Positions 1 to 5,852 of a stretch of 18,805 nucleotides of DNA are shown here, one piece after another; the stretch's first letter is position 1; each line of letters begins with the position of its first letter. The position numbers and the translations under genes were made by a program. Origin of the DNA: an uncultured Oscillospiraceae bacterium (GTDB lineage Bacteria > Bacillota > Clostridia > Oscillospirales > Oscillospiraceae); NCBI GenBank assembly GCA_900756715.1, contig CAAELC010000010.1, positions 1 through 18,805 on the forward strand, in the 5' to 3' direction. The notes beneath the pieces are model-generated. The model did not search any database and had not been told where the DNA came from. It worked only from the letters and a program-made list of their open reading frames with translations.

Positions 1-94
1 ATTGCGGGGCGGCCCTTGCCGTTTGCCGGTAAAACAATTGATTTCGGGGAAAAACAGGATTCGCCCCGACACCCGCTCACTGATTTGGAGAAAA

Positions 95-130
95 TTCCGG
101 ATACAGGATTTTTCCGCATCCGGAAAAATC
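95..130. repeat. Two overlapping, mutually exclusive inverted repeats
   Basis: GATTTTTCCG at 107-116 is perfectly complementary to CGGAAAAATC at 121-130, with a CATC loop and a TTT following on the + strand. The right arm overlaps a second dyad, TTCCGGAT at 95-102 with ATCCGGAA at 118-125, so the two hairpins cannot form together. It could be a weak terminator for either strand, but it lacks a long GC-rich stem. Confidence 0.45.
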
Positions 131-170
131 TTTGGGTGCATAGTTTCTTCCCTCAACCGGGAAAGCCTCT

Positions 171-235
171 GGCTGTGGCGCTCGGCTATGGCACTTAGCT
201 GTGGTCCTCGGCTGTGGCACTTGGCTGTAGCGCTG
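171..235. repeat. 13-bp tandem repeat, five copies
   Basis: Five consecutive 13-bp units in exact register: 171-183, 184-196, 197-209, 210-222 and 223-235. The consensus is GGCTGTGGCRCTY, with one to three differences per copy. The period is not a multiple of three and no plausible protein covers it, so it is an intergenic minisatellite rather than a coding repeat. Confidence 0.8.
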
Positions 236-263
236 CTTTCTGCATTTGAGAGGGAAGCTGCGC

Positions 264-1184
264 TTACTTTTCCTCCACCTGCAGCTTCAGGACATCAGGC
301 CGGGCATAGTGACCGCAGACATCATGCTCCATGCAGCTGGCAGGCACCTTCTGCATATCAAGCTCGGCATAGATAATTGCCTCCCGATCCCAGACGGTAT
401 CACTGTCTGCATGGCCATAGGGGTCGATGACACAGCTGCCGCCCCGGCAGACAATATCATTCAGCCGCCCGATCTCCTCAGCCGCCCCGGCCGTTTCCGG
501 GTACATGTCCTTTGTAAAGAACAGATCGGCATTGATGAAGAAGCAATGTCCCTCGATGGCAATATGGCGGATGGTATCCTGCCGCTCCTTGTTATCATTG
601 GCATTGGGGGAAATGTAGAGCGTGACGCCCTTCTGATACAGCGCCACCCGGGCCAGCGGCATATAGCTTTCCCAGCAGATCAGATTGGCCATGGGGCCCC
701 AGGGCGTCTGCATGACGGGGAAATAATCCCGGTCAGCATCGCCCCAGACCACGCGCTCGCTGCCGGTGGGCTTGAGCTTGCGGTGGTTGAGCGTCTGTCC
801 GTCGGGCGAAATCATCATATTGGAATTATACAGCGTAGCTGTGACCGGGTCACACTCGGAATAGCCGATGCTGACATACACATGATGCTTCCGGGCGCAG
901 GAAACGATTTTCTTCATCTCCTCCCCGTCTGCCAGCAGGGAATTATCATAATAGTTTTTCCAATCCTTCCGGCCATCCGGATTGCGGCTGCCCACGGTGA
1001 AGCCGCAGGTCATGCCATAGGGGTCGCCCGGGATGAAAAGCTCCGGAAAGACCACCAGCTCGGCCCCGTGGGCAGCGCTTTCCTCAATGAGGCGAAGGGC
1101 CTTTTCGGTGGATTTTTCCTTGTCGAACATAATGGGTGCAGCCTACACCACAGCCAGCTTGCAGGTGTTTTTCCGGATAATCAT
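264..1184 (-). pseudogene. Nitrilase-superfamily carbon-nitrogen hydrolase, interrupted by an in-frame TAG
   Basis: Predicted amidase/nitrilase acting on C-N bonds, probably of the true nitrilase branch. Counting from the ATG at 1184, the catalytic triad is visible: Glu48 in VVFPELF, Lys136 in NHRKLKP and Cys170 in LICWESYMP. The surrounding PTGSERVVWG and FFTKDMYP segments are nitrilase-like. The ATG at 1184 has a good GGAGG site 7 bases upstream and encodes an N-terminus ending KLAVV, then TAG (1145-1143), then AAPIMFDKEK. The family has KLAVVQAAP here, so the stop replaces Gln and one C-to-T change (CAG to TAG) explains it. The remaining open frame can start only at the ATG at 1130. That codon has no good ribosome binding site, and the product would lack the first beta strand of the fold. 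Most likely a recent pseudogene or a sequence error; readthrough is the alternative. The intact form would be 306 residues. Confidence 0.85.
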
Positions 1185-1236
1185 GAGAAGCCTCCTGATA
1201 CATCAAAAACAGTTTGCTTTGCGGGTTTTCAGGATG

Positions 1237-1265
1237 ATCATAGCATCCTCGAGCAGCAAACGCAA
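1237..1265 (-). promoter_or_regulatory. Candidate promoter of the nitrilase gene, embedded in nested dyads
   Basis: On the minus strand TTGCGT (1265-1260) and TATGAT (1242-1237) are separated by 17 bp. The -10 sits in the loop of AGGATG/CATCCT (1231-1236 and 1244-1249). That dyad lies inside a second one, GTTTGCT/AGCAAAC (1212-1218 and 1255-1261). This symmetry around the -10 suggests an operator. Alternatively, on a readthrough transcript the outer dyad followed by TGTTTTTG could act as a terminator after the permease gene. Confidence 0.4.
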
Positions 1266-1281
1266 GAACACCTGCCCTCCA

Positions 1282-3279
1282 TCAACGGCGGACGATCCGA
1301 TAGTAGGCCCCGGAGGTCAGCCGGTAGACCACCAGATAGAACACGGCAAACACGCCAAAGGTGCAGGCGGTGGTAAGCAGGAACACCGGCAGATTATTCA
1401 AATTGAACAGCATCAGCATCCGCCAGACCATGGGACAGGCAAACGCCAGATGGCAGGCGGCCAGCAGCAGGGGCGCAAAGAACACGGTGCGCATCTGGGC
1501 ATTGATGCTGCGGCGGATGTCCCGGTCGGTCATGCCTACCTTCTGCATGATTTCAAAGCGCTTCTGATCCTCATACCCCTCGCAGACCTGCTTATAATAC
1601 ACGATCAGCACGGCCGCGCACAGGAACACCAGACTGAGAATAATACCCAGCACAAAGAGAGAGCCATAGAGCCCGTAAAAACTCTCCCGGTTCTGCTGAA
1701 GCGTATCTACCCGGAACATCTCATACGACATACTGCCTTCCAGCCGCCGGCCCAATTCATTACAGATCATTTCCTCCCGCAGCTGCCGGCCGGCAGAGGC
1801 AGTCACATTGGCCCCCATGACCCAGCGGGAATAGTAGGCATCGGTTTTGCTGTTCGCCGGACGCAGATCCGGCAGATCGGTCAGGTCGCGGATGATGAAA
1901 TACAGGGTCGGGTTGACAGTGGCCGCGGCATCCCCGGCACAGGGCATGGCGGACAGCGTCTGCACCACATGCAGGGTGGGGCCGCCCTCCAGCGTAAAGG
2001 TATCGGCGGTGTACTTACCGTGGAGCCGGTAAAGCAGCACTTCATTTTCGCCCAGTGTGCGCCTTTCGCCGCTGAAACGGTTATAGTCGGACAGGGGAAT
2101 AAAATAGACCGAATATACGCTGCCCATGCTGTATGCCTTTTTATAGGCGGAAAAATCCCAGAACAGACGGTTTCCGTCCTCCAGCACGCCGCTGACGGAC
2201 TGATAGCGATAGTCCACCTGAGAGGTCACCTGCCCCAACTCATTAAGATATTTTTCGGTGACGGAGCGAACGATGTCCGCGTTCTCCGCCGTCAGATCGG
2301 CCGTGCTGCATTGCAGCTCAAAATTATAGTCATAGGGATAGCGGGAATGCAGGGAATCCTCTGCCCCGGTATAGAGACTGGTTGTGGAGGACACCATCAC
2401 CAGCACCATGGTACACAGAATGCAGATGGAGGCAAGGCCGGCACCATTGCGCTTCATACGGTAGGCCATGTTGGAAACGGACACGAAATGATCGGCCCGG
2501 TAGTAATAGCGCTTATTTTTTTGCAGTGCACGGCACAGGGCAACAGAACCTGCAACAAACAGCAGATAGGTGGCCAGAATCACCAGAACCACCGCAACGA
2601 AGAAATAGGTCATCGCTTCGATGGGCTTCCAGATGGACACGGCAATCACATAAGCTGCCGCCAGCAGCACAAGGCCCAGAACCGCCACCAGATAATTGGC
2701 GCGGGGCGGCTTCTCCCCCACATTTTCGCTGCGCAGCAGAGCCAGCGGGTCACTGCGGTGTATCCGCCAGACGGCGCGCAGCAGCAGGAACAGGTAAACC
2801 GCCGCAAACACCGCAGCTGTAAGGCAGACGGAGAAAAGCGAAACCGTGAATCGGAAATCCGCCTGTCTTTGCAGCACGCGGAGCATCAGAAGTTCCGCAA
2901 GCTTGGAAAGCAGAATGCCGAGAGCCAGCCCCAGCAGCAGGCTGCAGGCACCGGTCAGGACAGTCTCCCACGCCTCTACCCGGTAGATATGCCTCTTTTC
3001 CATGCCCAGCACATTATAAAGGCCAAATTCCCGGGTACGGCGGCGAAGAAGGAAGGAATGGGTATAAAACAGGAAAATCACCGCAAATATCCCAATCACC
3101 CACTGGCCCAGAGAAATAACGGCGGCGGAGGTTTCACCGATGGCTGCACTGCGGGCCAGACTTGCCAGAATGTAAAAGGTCATGACCGTGCCGCTGCTGG
3201 CAAGCAGGTAGGGCAGGTACAGCTGGCGGTTTTTACGGATGCCGGTGACGGCCAGCCTCAGGAAAAAGCCGTGCTTCAT
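1282..3279 (-). CDS. BceB-type ABC transporter permease (FtsX/MacB-like, 10 TM)
   Basis: Membrane subunit of a peptide-antibiotic sensing and detoxification ABC transporter, 665 aa, close to the usual size of BceB proteins. Hydrophobic segments lie near residues 20-40, 54-73, 104-130, 143-168, 195-212, 220-245, 280-300, 527-550, 593-612 and 625-648. The roughly 220-residue soluble stretch between segments 7 and 8 is the hallmark extracellular domain of this subfamily. The N-terminal motif RRRTREFGLYNVLGM and the second EIMQKVGMT motif are the two FtsX-like cytoplasmic loops. It overlaps the stop of the ATPase gene by ATGA, so the two are translationally coupled. Related transporters relieve inhibition by undecaprenyl-PP-binding peptides such as bacitracin and also act as the sensor for the partner kinase. 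The specific drug cannot be read from the sequence. Confidence 0.9.
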   Translation of the reverse strand: MKHGFFLRLAVTGIRKNRQLYLPYLLASSGTVMTFYILASLARSAAIGETSAAVISLGQWVIGIFAVIFLFYTHSFLLRRRTREFGLYNVLGMEKRHIYRVEAWETVLTGACSLLLGLALGILLSKLAELLMLRVLQRQADFRFTVSLFSVCLTAAVFAAVYLFLLLRAVWRIHRSDPLALLRSENVGEKPPRANYLVAVLGLVLLAAAYVIAVSIWKPIEAMTYFFVAVVLVILATYLLFVAGSVALCRALQKNKRYYYRADHFVSVSNMAYRMKRNGAGLASICILCTMVLVMVSSTTSLYTGAEDSLHSRYPYDYNFELQCSTADLTAENADIVRSVTEKYLNELGQVTSQVDYRYQSVSGVLEDGNRLFWDFSAYKKAYSMGSVYSVYFIPLSDYNRFSGERRTLGENEVLLYRLHGKYTADTFTLEGGPTLHVVQTLSAMPCAGDAAATVNPTLYFIIRDLTDLPDLRPANSKTDAYYSRWVMGANVTASAGRQLREEMICNELGRRLEGSMSYEMFRVDTLQQNRESFYGLYGSLFVLGIILSLVFLCAAVLIVYYKQVCEGYEDQKRFEIMQKVGMTDRDIRRSINAQMRTVFFAPLLLAACHLAFACPMVWRMLMLFNLNNLPVFLLTTACTFGVFAVFYLVVYRLTSGAYYRIVRR

Positions 3280-4040
3280 CGCGCTTCACCACCTGTCGCC
3301 AAAAGAGTGAGCGTATCGGAAATCTTCTGGTACAGCTGCTCGTCGCTGCACTGACCGCGATAAATCTGATGGAACACCTCGCCATCCTTGATGAACAGCA
3401 CACGCCCGGCATGGCTGGCGGCCTTGACGGAGTGGGTGACCATGAGAATGGTCTGACCCATGGCGTTGATGCTTTCAAACAGGCGCAGAAGCTCATCGGT
3501 GGCGCGGGAATCCAGTGCGCCGGTGGGCTCATCGGCCAGAATCAGCTTGGGCTGGGTGATGAGGGCACGGGCCACGGCAGCGCGCTGCTTCTGCCCGCCG
3601 GAAACCTCGTAAGGATATTTTTTCAGCAGGTTCTCAATGCCAAGCTGCCGGGCAATGGGCAGCAGACGACTTTGCATTTCCGGGAAGGTGCGGCCTGCCA
3701 GCACCAGCGGCAGGTAGATGTTATCCTCCAGCGTAAAGGTATCGAGAAGATTGAACTCCTGAAAAACAAAGCCCAGATTGTCCCGCCGGAAGGCGGCAAC
3801 GGCACTTTCCCGGATGGAGGACAGCTCCTTGCCCTCCAGCAGGACGGAACCGCCGGTGGGCCGGTCCAGCGCGGCCAGAATGTTCAGCAGGGTGGTCTTG
3901 CCGGAACCGGACTCGCCCATAATGGCCACATACTCGCCCTGCTCCACGGTGAAATTGACATTTTTCAGGGCCTGCACCTGATTGCCGCCAAAGCGGGTGG
4001 CATAAGTCTTTTTCAGGCCCGATACTTCCAGCATACTCAT
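3276..4040 (-). CDS. BceA-type ABC transporter ATP-binding protein
   Basis: 254-residue ATPase that pairs with the permease encoded directly downstream. All nucleotide-binding motifs are present: Walker A GESGSGKT at 42-49, Q-loop Gln94 in FVFQEFNLL, signature VSGGQKQR at 146-153, and Walker B LILADE at 166-171 with catalytic Glu171. The frame is open upstream to 4160, but the start at 4040 is chosen because GGAGG lies 7 bases upstream and the protein then begins with the canonical MSMLEVSGLKKTY. The extra upstream codons would cover the promoter. The stop overlaps the permease start by 4 bp. It belongs to the MacB/LolD/BceA class of ABC ATPases, and the context makes BceA the best fit. Confidence 0.93.
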   Translation of the reverse strand: MSMLEVSGLKKTYATRFGGNQVQALKNVNFTVEQGEYVAIMGESGSGKTTLLNILAALDRPTGGSVLLEGKELSSIRESAVAAFRRDNLGFVFQEFNLLDTFTLEDNIYLPLVLAGRTFPEMQSRLLPIARQLGIENLLKKYPYEVSGGQKQRAAVARALITQPKLILADEPTGALDSRATDELLRLFESINAMGQTILMVTHSVKAASHAGRVLFIKDGEVFHQIYRGQCSDEQLYQKISDTLTLLATGGEAR

Positions 4041-4070
4041 ATTGCTGCCTCCAATCTTTATTGTGGCCCC

Positions 4071-4076
4071 ATTATA
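4071..4076 (-). promoter_or_regulatory. -10 element of the bceAB-like promoter
   Basis: A perfect TATAAT on the minus strand, 31 bp upstream of the ATPase start codon. There is no recognisable -35 hexamer at 16-18 bp spacing (a GC-rich stretch lies there). That fits an activator-dependent promoter, as expected for Bce-type transporters induced by their response regulator. Confidence 0.65.
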
Positions 4077-4081
4077 GCAAA

Positions 4082-4124
4082 GGCGGGAAATGCGCCGCCA
4101 TGGATTTGGCTTACATTTCCCGCC
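4082..4124. repeat. 11-bp perfect inverted repeat overlapping the bceAB-like promoter
   Basis: GGCGGGAAATG (4082-4092) and CATTTCCCGCC (4114-4124) are perfect inverted copies separated by 21 bp. One arm falls between the -10 and the place a -35 would occupy; the other lies upstream. As DNA it could bind a regulator. In a transcript reading through from the kinase gene it would form a GC-rich hairpin followed by TTTGCTAT, a possible weak terminator. Confidence 0.65.
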
Positions 4125-4128
4125 GGGA

Positions 4129-4148
4129 ATCTTACAGTTTTGTAAGAT
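4129..4148 (-). promoter_or_regulatory. Candidate BceR-type response-regulator operator
   Basis: A perfect dyad of 8-bp arms, ATCTTACA and TGTAAGAT, separated by 4 bases. Its core TTACA-N4-TGTAA matches the operator consensus described for BceR-like regulators. It lies between the kinase stop and the ATPase start, centred about 60 bp upstream of the TATAAT. A further TGTAA half-site on the minus strand is found at 4115-4111. The natural ligand would be the response regulator encoded at 5148-5819. Confidence 0.65.
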
Positions 4149-4156
4149 ACAGCCTG

Positions 4157-5142
4157 TCACTCCACCGTCAGCTGATCGCGGTGGAGGTCAATTCTGATGG
4201 TAGTGCCGCAGCCCGGAACAGACTGAGCCGAGATGGTATGACCCAGACGACGGCAGACCTGACGGCACAGGTATAGCCCCAGACCGCTGGCCTTCATCTC
4301 CTGCCGGCCGGTCTGGCCGGTGTAGCCCTTTTCAAAGATGCGGGGCAGATCCTCCGAGGCAATACCGATGCCGGTATCGCAGTGAAGAGGCTCTCCCCCT
4401 CTGCCCAAATGCGGACAGAGCCGGTTTTCGTATATTTCAGAGCATTGGACAGCACCTGCTCTACCACAAAGGAGAGCCATTTTTCATCCGTCAGCACGGA
4501 CAGGCCCGTGGGCGTATACTCCAGCTGCAGGCGGCGGGCAATAAACTCGCCGGACAGGCGGCGCAGAACGCGGCTGAGCATATCGTCCAACGAGCAGACG
4601 CGGAAAACATAATCCGTGCTGTCCGAGTCCATGCGCAGAAATACCAGCACCATATCCACATACTGCTCGATGCGGCGCAGCTCTACCCGCAGGCGGCGGG
4701 ACAGATCGGTATCCTCCTGCTGCAAAGACAGCTCCATGGCGGCAATGGGGGTTTTGATCTGGTGGGCCCAGACGGTGTAATAATCCACCATATCCCGATA
4801 GCGGCGCTGGCTGCGGCGGGTGTATTCCTGCTGAGAGGAAAGCAGGGAGCGGATCACTGCGGCTGCATCCTGCCCCTCGACCCCGAAAGATGCAGGCAGC
4901 TGCTCCGGCAGCTGCGGGCAGCATTCCAGCAGGTGCTGCCACTGACGGTGAAGCCGGAGACTGCGGAGATAATCCGGCGCCAGAAGCGCGGCGCCGCAGA
5001 CCGCCGCCAAAGCCGCCGGATACCACACCGCCTGCAGCGGCAGGCCATACAGGGCGAAGCACACTGAAAACAGGACGCACAGCAGCACGAAAAAGCACAG
5101 CATGCGCCAATGCTCACGAAAATATGCTTTGAAAAAGGCCAT
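4157..5142 (-). pseudogene. BceS-type intramembrane-sensing histidine kinase, frameshifted
   Basis: Sensor kinase partner of the upstream response regulator. Two closely spaced TM segments lie near residues 13-32 and 38-55, with almost no extracellular loop, typical of kinases that sense through their ABC transporter. The H box is WAHQIKTPIAAM, His127 from the start used here, and the N box is LSNALKYT. The first frame then loses homology after RIWAEGESL (about 4389). The ATP-lid motifs DTGIGI, IFEKGYTG and GLGLYL continue in another frame down to a TGA at 4157. One missing base between about 4379 and 4399 explains this; a five-C run at 4395-4399 is a likely slip site. Repaired, the protein would be about 328 aa, normal for BceS. 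GTG at 5151 and ATG at 5148 are alternative starts; 5142 is preferred for its GGTGGAG site 8 bases upstream. Without repair the product lacks most of the ATP-binding domain. Confidence 0.88.
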
Positions 5143-5147
5143 ATCCA

Positions 5148-5819
5148 TCACTCCACCAGATAGCCGACGCCGTGGCGCGTGGCAATAAAGTCCGCAAGGC
5201 CCGCCCCCTCCAGCTTGCGGCGGAGACGATTGACATTCACGGTGAGGGTATTCTCATCCACGAAGCTATCGGTGGCCCAGAGGCGCTCCATCAGCTTTTC
5301 ACGGCTGACCACCCGGCCCTTATTCTCCAGCAGGCACTGGAGGATGCGGTATTCGTTTTTTGAGAGATCTATTTTCCGGCCCTCGTAGGTCAGGCTCCCC
5401 TCCCCTGTGTCCAGAAAGGCACCCCGGTGGGTGAGCAGCGGATTGGAGGGCGCAAAGTCGTAGGCCCGGCGAAGCATGGCCTGCACCTTGGCGGTGAGCA
5501 CCGTCAGGTCAAAGGGCTTTGCCACAAAATCGTCGGCCCCCATATTCATGGCCATAACGATATTCATATTGTCGGACGCCGAAGACAAAAACAGAATGGG
5601 CACCCGGGACACCCGGCGGATTTCGCCGCACCAGTGGAAGCCGTTGAAAAAGGGCAGGCCGATGTCCAGAATGACCAGATGCGGAGAGCAGGCTGCAAAT
5701 TCCGCCATCACATTCCGGAAATCTTCTACGGTCCGGGCCTCCATGCCCCAGCTTTCTACCGTGCGGCAGATGGCCTGAGCGATGGTGGCGTCATCCTCCA
5801 CCACCAGAATACGGTACAT
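5148..5819 (-). CDS. BceR-type OmpR-family response regulator
   Basis: 223 aa. The receiver domain (about 1-115) has acidic EDD at 8-10, phosphoacceptor Asp52 in VILDIGLPFFNG, a LFLSSAS segment and VAKPFD. The C-terminal winged helix (about 125-223) carries the NEYRILQCLL, REKLMERLW and VNRLRRKLE segments and ends RHGVGYLVE. The frame is open to 5849, but the ATG at 5819 is chosen because AAGGAG is 7 bases upstream and the receiver starts with MYRILVVEDD. Its stop overlaps the kinase start region, giving a coupled RR-HK pair. It follows polC by only 33 bp without an obvious promoter, so it is probably transcribed with polC or from inside it. Its predicted target is the TTACA-N4-TGTAA dyad in front of the ABC genes. 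Confidence 0.93.
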   Translation of the reverse strand: MYRILVVEDDATIAQAICRTVESWGMEARTVEDFRNVMAEFAACSPHLVILDIGLPFFNGFHWCGEIRRVSRVPILFLSSASDNMNIVMAMNMGADDFVAKPFDLTVLTAKVQAMLRRAYDFAPSNPLLTHRGAFLDTGEGSLTYEGRKIDLSKNEYRILQCLLENKGRVVSREKLMERLWATDSFVDENTLTVNVNRLRRKLEGAGLADFIATRHGVGYLVE

Positions 5820-5852
5820 GGGCGTGCTCCTTTCCTGCCGATGCGGCAACTG

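Larger units (their letters stand above)
1..263. other. Non-coding region downstream of the nitrilase gene
   Basis: No reading frame here looks like a real protein: the frames that are open are short, of low-complexity composition, and one merely runs on antisense to the nitrilase gene. The stretch holds two overlapping inverted repeats near 95-130 and a five-copy 13-bp tandem repeat at 171-235. The repeat array is bracketed by an imperfect inverted repeat: CTTCCCTCAA at 147-156, and its complement with two extra bases at 246-257. The region lies 3' of the minus-strand nitrilase gene and is cut by the window edge. Confidence 0.6.

Noticed and set aside
264..1130. The nitrilase as a normal 288-residue gene starting at 1130
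   Set aside because: The start lacks a ribosome binding site and the product would miss the first core strand, while in-frame family homology with a good GGAGG site extends upstream through a TAG.
1143..1145. Genome-wide TAG-to-Gln recoding or pyrrolysine
   Set aside because: No other gene in the window shows an internal TAG, including polC with its many Gln codons; a single point mutation is simpler.
4041..4160. An N-terminal extension of the ATPase up to 4160
   Set aside because: It would translate the promoter and operator region, and the ATG at 4040 has a proper ribosome binding site and the canonical ABC start.
4376..4400. Programmed ribosomal frameshifting in the kinase
   Set aside because: No clear slippery heptamer or downstream pseudoknot is evident, and Bce-type kinases are not known to need one.
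4157..4480. A separate small gene encoding the DTGIGI/GLGLYL segment
   Set aside because: It is the C-terminal ATP-binding part of the kinase in a shifted frame; its N-terminal 35 residues are the wrong-frame translation of the N-box region.
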